Source of the DNA: Nemania diffusa | Taxonomy: Eukaryota; Ascomycota; Sordariomycetes; Xylariales; Xylariaceae | Direction of reading: 5' to 3' | Length of the DNA: 64,000 nt | Assembly (NCBI GenBank): GCA_038501195.1 | Contig: JBBPUQ010000009.1 | Span: forward strand, 3,534,001-3,598,000 | Shown: one piece after another, positions 48,627 to 60,437 of the stretch | How positions within the stretch are numbered: position 1 is the first letter of the stretch | How the letters are laid out: each line of letters starts with the position of its first letter | Made by a program: the position numbers and the translations under genes | Notes under the pieces: generated by a model | What the model saw: only the letters and a program-made list of their open reading frames with translations | Databases searched by the model: none | What the model was told of the DNA's origin: nothing

Positions 48627-51600
48627 GACCCAAGTACGTGTGCTAGTAGTACGTAGTTCCTACCTATACAACCAGGTTTGACTCGTCATATCCACATCGT
48701 AGTTTGGGGGCTTGGTCTTTCGACGACGACGACGACGGGGTGCAGGGGGTGGCCTTCGGAGGACGTGAGAGTGAGGGACGGACGAATGAAAGAGTTGGCG
48801 GCATCGCGAATACATCCACGAAGGTATATTATCACGAGGCAATGATGCGCGCTCATGACTTGACTTGGGCTGATACCGACTCTTCCTTTTCCATTTTCCG
48901 GCATGTGAACATACAGACACGAGTGAAAACGGTTCCGCTGGCGTCGTTGAACAGCGAGCGGATGGTGATAGAGACTGCATTCTCATCCCTCACACGTTTG
49001 CCCAAATACCGCCGGGGGTGAGCAAATGAGTGAGTGAGACTGATGCTAGGAATGGCGATATGCAAAACTAAGATTCTACGATCCTGTTCAAGGATTTGTA
49101 GGCGTAAATAGTCTATATAATGTCTGGCTTAGCTGATCGTACTGGACATAACGTAGTATGGTAGCTGCCTAGGAATTCTAAAACTTTAACTGTATTGGTG
49201 AGTTACCTGTCCTTACAAGTAAGCTTTGAAGACTGCTATCTACATTTAGCAAGTGTAGAGATTAAGTAATAATTGTATGTCGATTGTTAGTCGAGTAAGT
49301 GTACCTGCGGATTGTAGGTATCCTGAGGCACCGTACTTATCTAACTTATACTTAGGCCACCAATCAGGAAGCAGGAATCACGGTATAGCCTAGACGGCCG
49401 ACGGTCTGGGACTGAAACGTTGTTGCATTCTACGCTCTTTCGAGGCAGTTTGCACCCGAGAAGGATATTTGTCTATCGCCAGGGTCCATTGCCTGAGCTC
49501 TTTTCACAAGGCGCACTAGATATACCTTCAAGTTGGGCAAGTCGAGCACTCATAAAATATCCAAATCGAGGGTCAAGGACAACAGCATATCAAGTTTGTG
49601 ATGCGCCAGGCCAGTCTTTTGTTTTCAGAGAACAGGAATTCACTCGTGAACGTACACCTGTGGCCACAGGTGGAGCAGCATGGCGGTTGTGATTCCGAGC
49701 AATTTGCGTTTAGCACCCAGCCAAAGCTTCAACAAGACAACAAATACGGCCCATCTTCGCCCATCCAACGATGCGCCGCCGCCGCCGTGCTGATTCCTTG
49801 GCAAGATCATGCGCGGCAGCCAGGAAAAGCATAGTTGTATGCCTCCAAATAGGGCGAGACGAACGGGAAGACAGTTCCGGCCTAGCCATCTTGCCCCTGG
49901 GTCTGGTCAGATGCGGGACGAAGATGCGGCATGGCGCATAGTAGATCTTTTGCCATCAAGTCAGGTGTATTCTGATCAAAAACCAGGCCTCTGGAACATA
50001 CCGTCTCAGCCATGTCGGCAAAGGGCTCGCCGAGGTAATGGGCGACCACGGCACTACCAAGACGACCCGGGTATCGGATGTCCTCCCAACCCCAGTACGG
50101 CACAATTTGCTGGAAGGATATGTCCCCCACTTCGTGAATAACTTGATCCGTAGCAAGCAAGATGCTGAAGAGAATTGCGTCGCAGACGAGGGTCGATGCT
50201 AGGTAAGTAGGCGTATGTCGCTAGGACTAACAATAAAGCTCGGTTCTCGGTCCCGACTGGACAAGGCGGAAGCTTGCAAGCTCAATGTCACTTCGCTAGC
50301 ACCCAACAATTAGCGCCTAAAATATTGCATGAGATGGAAGCCCGGCGCAACATACATTCTGTCGGAGCGTCTCGAGGACGCCGACAGTAAGAAAGGCCGA
50401 TAGTACGTGAAGACTCGCCACAGGCTTCGGGGTCCCCTCGTTAGGCGGTTAAAAGTAGTCGGCGACGGAGGCGGGAACGACAAGGAGGGAAGTTTCCAAA
50501 GTCTGATGGGTGTAGAACATCAGCTCGGTCCTCTTATTGCCATGACGATGCCATTTCAAAGAGGCATAGCTGGTGTACGTGGCTAGGGGGCCGATAACGA
50601 ATCAGAATGCCGTGACACACAGAGGGCAGAGGGCAAAGAGTTGATAGATGGCGACAGCCAGGCGGCAAAGGCCTAGTATATGATGTGATATTTAACTGAG
50701 AGCACTGTACGCCAGTATTTGATGAATAGGTGTGTAGCTGCCGCAAAAGGTCAGATCGGTTAGGGAAAACTCGTCGTTAATATGGGATAGGCCAGATTGA
50801 GATACATAGGTATTTGATGTCGAAAAAGCCAAGGCTGGGTAGAGTTCAGCACTTGTACATGCTTTAGGTATACGTAGTACCATCCCTAACATAAAGCTTC
50901 CTAACGCAGTAAAAGGTAAGAGCGAACCCCTGGTCAGTATCGTTTTTGTATGCCTCCCGAGGTCTACTGAAAATAATTGATATTCTCCCGGTTGGGCGAG
51001 TATACTTGGGCTTCATAACAGCGGGAGACAGCCACATTGTCTAGATTTAGCGGTCCTAGGAACAGTCATATCGTAACACACCTAGCGTAACATCAACCTC
51101 TCCCCTAATAAGAAGGAACTCATCTTCGCTTTAATCGAGTGTTATCTGAGGAGAGGAGGCGGGCTGCTCTGCGCGTTTGATCCCAGCATCACATCTAGCA
51201 ATGGCTCTGATGACAACCGAAAACAGTACGTTCTTGCCATCGACCAATTACCAAGAAAACCAAGCACGTGAGGTGAAATAATATTCTAAAAAATTGATTG
51301 GGACTTTAGGCCAAAAACCCGAAAATGACTTAGTAAGACTTGTAGAAACTTATAAGAGCTAGGAACAACTTAGGGAAGTATTCAGTAATACTCACTTCTA
51401 TCTGTATATTCTGGCATAGGTAAAGTCCTATTCCCTTCAGGGATCATAGTAGACTTCTCAAGGCTGAGAGAAAGGGGCAGACACATGTGCGAGCGAGCGG
51501 TTTCCATTTGTATCTCTGGCAATTCTGTTACCAGCGAAGTAAATTGGTTACGACTGGGACCTACGGAAGCTGTTTCCGGCATTGAAGCTCCGACTACTCG

Positions 51601-52731
51601 TTATCAAACGGTCCCTTCTCCATAACTAAATGAAAGAAAAAAAAGATAGACTTTATTTACTATCTTCTAATCCATACCGAATGGCTAGGATAGCCATTGA
51701 ACTACTTGATCTTAATCGAAACAGGAGTAGGATAGCAAGGATACGGGGATTCATTATTGACTTCGATCCTGCCGCAGCGCCGATGTCGTAGGGCGTTTAT
51801 CATGGATTGCTAGAGCCTATTACCGGACGAAGTGGTTCCTATCTGAGGCATGGAGCGCCCGGCACGGAAAGCGTCTATTGATTCTTAACTCTCTAGATCT
51901 ATAAGCGGAACCGAAGGTCCCATATATATAGCCAGGTCCATAGATGTATATGGATGTAGTGTGATGTTCGGTCCACCTCGTTTGAGGATATCCTGCTGGC
52001 CTCATATCACCTTGCTGGCTCTGACACGGTCACATGGGCAATCCCGTCTTCATGTCGCAAGATATATAATGTGAAGGGAGTGCCAAGTTCGAAGCTCTTA
52101 TCAACCAACGGTGCAAGGTTGCAACTATGCGCAGGTGGAGTTTAAAGTTCCAGCCAATCAGCATACAGTAGTACAGCCCAAACTGGTAATGAATACCTAG
52201 GTGCGTAGTATGTTTTCGTATATATGCTTATATTAAGTTCAATTTTAGTATCGTAGCTATTTCTTTGTGACCAAGACTGTTAAATGCAGAATTCAAAGGC
52301 TTATTTAATCGCATTTTATCGATCGATTAAAGTGTTGTTGTTAATATATTCGTGTCTATAGCTAGAAAGTCGACCTGATCAAAGGACATAGCGTTAGGAG
52401 TCGGAACCACTATGGTGCCACCATGGCACTATGTGCGTACCAGGTAAATTTAAGAGGCCCCTGTTGCGTACTGAGTACCCTGTACGCGCTATTGAACTAC
52501 ATGTATACTGCGTACCTAGGTACCTGAGTTACGCATACCCAAGTCACCGAGCGAAACCCTTATGCATGTACCTACACACTCTCCTAGCCTCCTTGATATC
52601 CAAACAGCTTTCTCACTTCATACACAGCATCCAACACAGCTCGGACTAACCTCACTGGAGGACGAAGACGCCAATGTGACAACTTGAGTCTGCCATCTGC
52701 TGCTCAATAAAACCAACCCAAAAGAATAAGA
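48627..52731. other. Long intergenic region, possibly with gene relics
   Basis: 4.1 kb without a convincing intact gene. A possible relic lies at about 49800-50240 (minus). Other short open frames have no family resemblance. Short TACCTAGGTACC-like motifs occur at 52515-52525. The last few hundred bases are the promoter of the Vps53 gene. Confidence 0.5.
49800..50240 (-). pseudogene. Possible remnant of an unrecognised gene
   Basis: On the minus strand an open stretch after a CTAG acceptor (near 50199) runs through a hydrophobic start, then VPYWGWEDIRYPGRLGSAVV and GEPFADMAET up to a GTATGT donor at about 50001. A second possible exon follows a GATGGCTAG acceptor. Composition is protein-like, but there is no ATG in the first part and upstream frames carry stops. 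I do not recognise the family. Confidence 0.25.
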
Positions 52732-55531
52732 ATGAACGGTAACGCAGCAGAGTCGCTGTCGCTGTCGCTGTCGCTGGATGCAGGTTAGTCAAGAGAGCAG
52801 ACCCCAAATACATGCAGTACCGTACCTACTACCTCTCTCTATAGCTGGAAGGCTCCGACGATTGCTGTGAGAGAAGCTGACGCAGTGGCACAGCCGACTA
52901 CGATCCCATACAGCACCTCAACCTGCTCTTCGCCCACCCGTCCACCGTCTCCTCCATCCGCCGTGTCTCGTCGACGCTGCAGGCCGAGCAGAATGCCCTC
53001 TCCACCCAGATCGCCGCCCGCCAGACCACCCAGGCCTACGGGCCCGACTCGTCGCTCGAGCGTATGCAGTCGGCACAGGCAGAGCTAGGCGAGCTGTTCC
53101 GCAAGATCGAGACGGTCCGCGCGCGTGCCATCCAGACCGAGCAGAACATCACCGCCATGACCGCCGACATCAAGCGCCTCGACGGCACCAAGCGGAACCT
53201 GACCCTGTCCATGACCGCGCTCAAGCGCCTGCAGATGCTGACCACGGCCTACGAGCAGTTGCGCGGCCTGGCCAAGGCCCGCCAGTACCGCGAGTGCGCC
53301 TCCTTGCTACAGGCCGTACTGCAGCTGATGCGCCACTTCAACAGCTATCGTAGCATCGACCAGATTGCCACCCTCAGCCGCGGCGTCGGGGAGATCCAGC
53401 GCGAATTGCTGGAGCAGGTCTGTGAGGACTTCGAGATAGCCTTCGCCAAGGGCGAGATCGGCGGGAGGAAGCCCACCCTCGTCGAGGCCTGCGCCGTCAT
53501 GGATGCCCTGGGTGATACCGCGCGGTCGCGCCTCGTCAGCTGGTACGTGAATACCGAGCTGCGGGAGTACCGCCAGGTCTTCCGGGGCAACGACGAGGCC
53601 GGCAGCTTGGACAACATCGGTCGACGGTACGCCTGGTTCAAGCGCATGATGAAGGGATACGAAGAAGAGCATTCTTCCATCTTCCCTCCCCACTGGCGGG
53701 TTGGCGAGACCCTCGCCATGGCCTTCTGCGATGGCACGAGGGACGACTACAAAGGCATACTAGAGAAGAGTATGCGCAGGGTCGACGGTGCCAAGATCGA
53801 CGTGAATCTGCTTCTGAGTTGCCTGCAGGAGACGATGGACTTCGAGCAGAGCATAGAGAGGAGGTTCTCGAGCGAGCCGAGGGCGAGCATCGACACCCTG
53901 AGCTCCGCGGACGAGAGGACCCAAAGCTTCAACGGGTCTATCTCTGTCGCCTTTGAGCCGTACTTGAGCCTGTGGGTGGAATCCCAGGATAAGGCTCTGG
54001 CGACCATGATTCCGAAGTACAAAGCCCAGCCGTTGCTGCCGGCCGACGAAGAGTTCTCGCCGCAGGCCGTCATCAGCTCCGCCATCGAGTTATTTCACTT
54101 TTATAAGCTCACACTCTCGCAATGTGCAAAGCTGTCTACGAGCGAGCGACTATTGGACCTGGCCAAAACCCTAGCCAAGTACTTGGACGAGTACGCACAG
54201 CAAATATTGCTTGCCATTCTCCAGAGGCCGGCCCAGGCGGCGGCATCCATACAAGACATCATCTTGGTGATGAACACGGCAGATTTCTGGCACACTAATA
54301 CGGGGCAATTAGAAGAAAACATCAAAAAGCGAATCGACAGCGAACTCGTGTCTAAAGTTGACCTCACATCTCAGGCCGACGCATTCCTCGGTGTCGCAAG
54401 CACAGCCGTGTTGGCCCTCGTCAATAAAGTAGAGGCAGACTGCGACGGTGCGTGGCGTGAGATGAAGAACACGAATTGGAGCAAGATGGAGAGCGTAGGC
54501 GATCAGAGCTCGTATGTGGGCGAACTGGTCTCGCACGTGAATGCCCGAACAGAAGAAATACTGGCCATCGTCGTCAAGCCGCAGTACGCGCGGGCATTTG
54601 CTGATAACTTGGTCGAACATATCGCCCACACGTACATTGCCAACATCGTACAGTGCCGACCGGTTTCCGAAGTCGGTGCAGAACAGGTAAGTCCTACCCC
54701 TTGCCCCCGTCTCCTTCGCATCCAATTGAGACTGGGACATTCGTTCGACAGAGGGGCGCATGGCTAACGCAACTGGGCGACTAGATGCTCTTGGACAAAT
54801 ACGTCCTTACTAAGGCCTTCGAAAACCTCCTCTGCTACCACAACCCCTCATCTTCTAGCACATCACAAACCCCCTCGGCTAGTTTCGTCAGGCGTGTGAA
54901 CAGCACCATGACACGCATCGATCCTCTCCTCAAGACACTTCAAGTGCGTCCCTCGCCTCCCGAGGGCCTGGTTCAAGCGTACCTGATCCACATAGGCGAC
55001 CGCTCGGATACGAACTTTAAGAAGATCCTCGAGCTCAAGGGTGTACGCAAGACGGACCAGCCGCACCTCGTCGAATTATTCGGCATCCACCGAGACGCCA
55101 CGCCCTCGACGGGCGGAAACAAGCTCGTGGCGCAGAGCCCGCTTCTCACGCCTCTGCTGAACACGTCAGGGTTGGGCAGCTCTGGCCTCGTCGGCGGGCT
55201 CAACCAAGCTGCGGCGGCGGCTGCGGCCGGGACGCCCGTACGCTTCGACCCCACGAGTCTGGGGGAGAAACTGCTCTCGGCGGCCCGGGACGGCGTCGAG
55301 AGGATGGGGACGCCATCCCAGCTCGGAGGGGGAGGGGGACAGATGCAAGGGGCAGGTGGGGGAAGCGGGAGCGCGGCATCGGGGGCCGTGGGGGGCCAGA
55401 ATGCCGCGAGCATCAACGAGAACCTGAGGAACTTTGGCAAGTTCTTCCGGCGGGACATCGCCATCAGCGGGCTCGGGGCTCGATTCGGGAAGAGGGACGT
55501 TAGCGGGAGCGGTGCGGGCGGTGCCGAATAG
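52732..55531 (+). CDS. vps53: Vps53, GARP tethering complex subunit
   Basis: Three exons: 52732-52783, 52894-54686 and 54785-55531 (introns of 110 and 98 nt), 863 residues. The N-terminus shows the Vps53 hallmark DYDPIQHLN and a long coiled coil with QTEQNITAMTADIKRLD and NLTLSMTALKRLQML. The helical-rod region follows, and exon 3 starts MLLDKYVLTKAFENLLCYHNP. GARP tethers endosome-derived vesicles at the trans-Golgi. The C-terminal ~90 residues are Gly/Ala-rich and low-complexity, unlike the conserved part. Exon 1 is only 17 codons and contains a TCGCTG repeat coding for SLSLSLSL. Confidence 0.93.
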
Positions 55532-56106
55532 CCACCGATCGCATGATGTGAATTACCTACCTACCTACCCATCCGCTTCGGATGAAGAGGGACTTGGTTT
55601 TACTACAGGTCACTCTAATTCAAGCGTGCCGAACCAATTGATTCGGCCCTCTCGCCAGACTCGTTTTTACTTCGCGTCGCATTGCGTTCCTGTCAAGCGC
55701 GCCCTTTTAAAATGGTTGTCTGTTTACTGTGGTAGAAAATTTTATTTTATATACTAGTTGTATTGGATACACGGCTAGATCGGGACGAGTGGTTTGGATG
55801 AAGGCGCGCAATGCGAGTCTCTCTGTCCATCTCGACCCAACTCATGAGGTTTCGTAGCCCTTCTTACAAAAGGAATCCGTTTGTTGGTCTTTTTTTTATT
55901 CCAAGTCATTCAGCCCAGTCTGGATACATTGATCCTCAACTTCCCCCCGAACAGGAAGCGGTCGGCTACGGGCCGTAGGTTCGGTTGTATCCTCCCCTTT
56001 CCCATAATTCTTTACTCTGAATACTAAGAAGCGCTAGCCTACCGGGAGAAGGAGGTCTGGTCTAGTGTGACTCGTCTCCCAGAAAAGGCGCAGAAAAGGC
56101 AGGCAC
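55532..56106. other. Convergent intergenic region
   Basis: 575 bp between the 3' ends of the Vps53 and succinate dehydrogenase anchor genes. There is a short CTACCTAC run at 55557-55568. No gene seen. Confidence 0.6.
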
Positions 56107-56829
56107 TTAGGCCTTCCAGACGCGCTTGACGGTCTCGGTGACGCCGACATCGTTGGTCTCGAACTCGTAGAGGCCGATGCCGGCGAGGACGGTGGCGGCG
56201 TTGAGCAGCCAGAGGGAGGCCTTGTGGGCGCCGGCGTAGCGGCGCTTGGGGACGTAGTCGATGATGATGGACTGGAAGCCGGTGTGGCTGTGGACGAGCA
56301 GCAGGGCGCACAGGACGGCGTCGAGGGCGGGGTTGAGCGAGCCGGCGGCGAAGGGGGCCACGGTCAGCGGGACGAGCCCGGCGGCGATGGCGCGCTCGAA
56401 GGTCCAGTGATAGGACCCGTGCGTGGGCGTCGGGTCGGGCACGGGCACGGCGTCGTTGACTGGCGGGCTCCGGGGTTAGTGTACGTATCTTGAGCTAGGA
56501 CGTTGGGTTGACCGGCACATACCGGTTCCTTTAATCACCTCTGTTGGCGTCGTCTCTCGTTAGCAAGCAAAACCATTGGAATGAAGAGGGTGTGAACGAA
56601 TAATGCGGGATATCCGGCGGTTCGTTCGAAATGACGTACGGGGGCCCGGGGGCAGCAGACTCCTCCGGCTGGAAGCGTGGAAAGCAGCTACGCGAGCGGC
56701 ATTCTTGGCCATGGGGGGTTGGAACGAGGTCTGGGAGAGGATGGCGGATGCGGGGACGGTGGCGGCTCGTCGGGTGGCGGCGCAGAGGGCAGCCTGCCTC
56801 AGCAGCATGGGACGGATCGCAGAGGCCAT
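56107..56829 (-). CDS. sdh4: Succinate dehydrogenase membrane-anchor subunit (CybS / Sdh4)
   Basis: Three exons: 56829-56640, 56523-56540 (an 18-nt microexon) and 56459-56107; introns of 99 and 63 nt; 186 residues. The N-terminus is an Arg/Ala/Ser-rich mitochondrial targeting peptide. The junctions give SLLPPGPQVIKGTVNDAVPVPDPTPTHGS-type continuity, with exon 2 coding only for QVIKGT and parts of the flanking codons. The mature part has SYHWTFERA, three hydrophobic helices with the heme-b/quinone-site region HSHTGFQSIIIDYVPKR, and a YEFETNDVG end. It anchors complex II in the inner membrane. Confidence 0.92.
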
Positions 56830-57600
56830 TGTGAGTTGGTTGGTCGGCGGCTTAGCTTTTGGAATATGTTGCGAGTGGCTGCCGGGATCGACTGGGTGAC
56901 TGGACCGGTTGATGGATTATTATTATTGACGGATCCAACGACTCCCTGCAAAGCACTTAGACGGTACAGAAGAATACTCTGCGTGCGATAAATCCTCGAA
57001 TCGGCGAAGGAGGAGGCGGTTTGGGTATTCGACTGCGCGGTAGTCTGGATAGACAGAACCTGGCTGTTAATTGAGTATTAAGGGCAGGATTCCATGTCGA
57101 TGATGCGGCGAGCGGATTTGGAGACATAGATTGCCGAGGACAATTGCGAGCTCTGTGATTGGCTGGCTGGCCCGACTCGTTCGCGACGCTTTCGCTGTTA
57201 GGGACTATATACAGTGGATATTTAGATGTACTGTAGGTATGTAATGTAATAGACTACCCACTACTTACATTAGATCCATTAAATGCATACATTGCACCCT
57301 ATTAGGTATAGTGGGTATTCTGTCCTACTGTGTAGGCAGGTACCACTTTATTATGGGCCCACTCGGACATGCAGACCGGGGGCTAAAAAAAAGTGTAGAT
57401 TGATGAATTGAGGTTTGTTCATATTCATACCTCTCATATGGACATAGAATAGTCAACTTCTGATTACATTCCATTCTTCAACCGGCGACTCTTGTTTTAC
57501 TCATGCTCTGAATTCCCAGAGCAGGGAGCTTTCACGCTCCTCCATTATTTCCTTGAAAACTCGGTACAAAATCAATAATACAAAATACCATTCCACGGCC
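56830..57600. other. Divergent intergenic region
   Basis: 771 bp between the starts of the succinate dehydrogenase anchor gene (minus) and the mitochondrial TyrRS gene (plus). Both encode mitochondrial proteins, so the region could carry a shared promoter. No gene seen. Confidence 0.6.
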
Positions 57601-59825
57601 ATGGCATACACGACCATGTCGACGCAAGCATTGCGTCCCGTCTCGAGCGCAGCGCCGAAGACCCTCTGCCGAGCATGCCTCATCCGATCCATAACCGCGA
57701 ACCGCCAGCAACGCCGCCCCATACATCTCAGTACTCTGGCGAAGCGGAAAGAGGCCGACGACTATTGGGCGGCGAGGGCCGAGAGGATCAAGCAGGGGGA
57801 GGAGCCAAATCTGTGGGACATCTTCAAGGAGCGTGGATATGTCAAAGACATTGCCGGGTATGACCCTGCCTCTCCTCTCCTCTCCGCTCTCCTCTCTCCT
57901 TTCCCTTTTCTTTTCTTACTAAACGCGATGGCCTTCACAGCACCGACAAGCAGATCCGGGAGCTCATGAGGGTCAAGCGCATCGGCGTCTATGTCGGCAT
58001 CGACCCCACCGCCGCCTCGCTCCACCTCGGCCACCTGCTCCCCCTGATGCCTCTGTTCTGGATGTACATGCATGGCTACCGTGCCGTCAGCGTCGTCGGA
58101 GGCGCCACCGCCAAGGTCGGCGATCCCACCGGCCGTCTCCAGACCCGAGACGAGGTGTCCAAGTCGGACCGCTCCATGTACGTCACCAAGATCCACTACC
58201 AGCTGAAGCGCATATGGCAGAACGTCGATAAGCAGGCCGCGCGCTTCGGCCATCAGAAACAGTGGGCTTGGAACCGCGAACTGGTGAACAACAGCAGCTG
58301 GTACAACACGACGTCCTTTGTCGAGGTCGTCAGCCGCCTGTTCACGCGCATGCGCCTCGGCACCATGCTGTCCCGCGAGACGGCGAAGCGCAAGATGAGC
58401 GACGGCGACGGCATGTCCCTCGCCGAGCTCGTCTACCCCATGATGCAGGCCTGGGACTGGTGGGCCATGTTCTCCGGCCCCAAGGGCGTGTGCATGCAGA
58501 TCGGGGGCGCCGACCAGTACGGCAACATCGTCGCCGGCGCCGACGCCGTCAAACTGCTTCGCGACAGCGAGCCGGACCCCCAGAAGAAACTGCCTGCCGA
58601 CTTACTGCATACCCCCGTGGGCTTCACCGTCCCCCTACTGACCGACGCGGCGGGCACCAAGCTCGGGAAGAGCGCCGGCAACGCCCTGTGGCTCGACCCT
58701 TTCATGACCCATTCCTTTGATCTGTACGGATATTTCATGCGCAGACCAGACGGCGAGATCGAGCGCCTCCTGAAGCTCTTCACCTTCCTACCTATGGAGA
58801 AGATCGAAGAGGCTATGGCGCAGCACCGCCTCGACCCCCCCAAGCGCCATGCTCATCATATCCTTGCCTTCGAAGTCCTCAGCCTGGTGCACGGGCAGGC
58901 CGAGGCCGAGGCCACCCAACTTCGTCACAGGCAGATGTTCTCCGGGACCGTGGCACCGTCTATCAGCCCTACGTCTCGAGGGGAGCTGGAATCATACCCT
59001 GATAAGATCTCTACGCCGTCATCGGTCAGCCTGGCCGTCCACTTCCGGCCTGACATTCAGCTCCCCGAGTCCCTCATCATGGGCACGTCCATAGCGCGCA
59101 TCCTGTACGCCGCGGGCCTAGCAGCGAGCGCCAGCGACGCCCACCGCCTGGTATCCCACCAGGGTGCTTACGTAGGTGGCGCGCCCGGCCGGCTAGCCCA
59201 CGGCCACAAGCAGATGCACGATGGCGAGGTGTCCTTCGCGTCCGTCAAGTCCTGGTTCGCCGAAGACACGAAGAGCCTCCTCATCGACGGCAGGATCCTC
59301 GTGCTGCGGCGCGGCAAGCACTTCGTCCGCATCGTCGAGATGATCAGCGATGAGGAGTGGCAGGCGAGCGGGAAGTCCTACCCCGGCGAGCCGGGCAAGG
59401 GCCGCCTGCGCCTGCTGCGCGAGCAGCTCACCGCCCCCAAGGGCAAGCAAAGGAAGCCTCACTTCAGCGCCGAGGAGCTCGCGCGCGTGGGCGAGGAGCT
59501 AACCCGCATGGAGCGCCTGGGCGAGATGGCTGACAGCGACGCTGACATCTCCAAGGCCCCCGAGATCTCGTTCCCGCCCGCCCGCACGCGTGCCGCCCAG
59601 CTGCTGGACCAGTACACCCGTACCAACAAGCGACAGCCGCACGCTGTCGAGCTGTCGATGAAGCAGAAGACGGCGGCCATCGACAAAGTCCTCTCCGAAG
59701 CGCGGACGATACTCAACGCGAAGAGACAGGCCCGCGACGACGCTTTAGCGAAGGCTGAGGCCTCGCCGTCCAGGGGTCTCGTGAAAAAATCATGGGATGG
59801 ACCACCTGTTTGGATAGAAGAATAA
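57601..59825 (+). CDS. Mitochondrial tyrosyl-tRNA synthetase, CYT-18 type
   Basis: Two exons: 57601-57857 and 57941-59825 (83-nt intron, pyrimidine-rich, TTACTAAAC branch site), 713 residues. The first ~50 residues are a mitochondrial targeting peptide. The class I catalytic fold shows the HIGH motif as HLGH (about 114-117), GDPTGR, GGADQYGN and the KMSKS loop as KLGKS (about 326-330). A C-terminal S4-like RNA-binding domain follows. In Pezizomycotina this enzyme (Neurospora CYT-18) also helps group I introns fold; the long N-terminal extension and insertions fit that type, but splicing activity is inferred only from the family. The start is the first ATG; the open frame reaches further upstream only by a non-ATG codon. 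Confidence 0.93.
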
Positions 59826-60437
59826 ATAAAGACAAAAGTTCCCACGTAAGTATACTAGTGGGGATTATGTATTATCGTTGTACATAGATACGGGTGGTGG
59901 TCAGGTTCCACGGTATCACGACCATGATTTGTATGAGAGTTATAGCATCACGTATAGACATGTAGATTTATCCATCATTCATCCCCATTTCTTTGTTGCG
60001 ATTGTGTGTTCGTTCGATGAATTCATGTGGGTACAGCTTTCATGGACTCGTCGTTGAGTGAAACAGCTTAGTTAGTCGGCTTAAGATGCGTATGGCTTGC
60101 AACCAATCGGGAGTTATCGTAGGCAACCTGCCGTTTTTATTCGTTCGTCTTATTAGTTAAGGATCGGGATTGTACTCCCGTCTTAGAGAATGCGGGTCCA
60201 CGGGCGGTAAGGAATCTTGATATGGTATATACTAATATCAAATAGGTGTCTCAATCTCCAATCAGGAGGAAAGTCGGGACATTTTGGGCCTCCTGAGATA
60301 TATATGTCTAGTGATTTGAACGGTTCGGTAGCTAAACTCTACTTATTTTCGTTCATTACGTATCAAATAGTCTATCCACGAACCGGCTGCCACCCAGTCT
60401 AATCAGGTATAATATCGGGTTGCGCCATGCCATCGTT
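59826..60437. other. Convergent intergenic region
   Basis: 612 bp between the 3' ends of the TyrRS and Npr2 genes. No gene or repeat seen. Confidence 0.6.
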
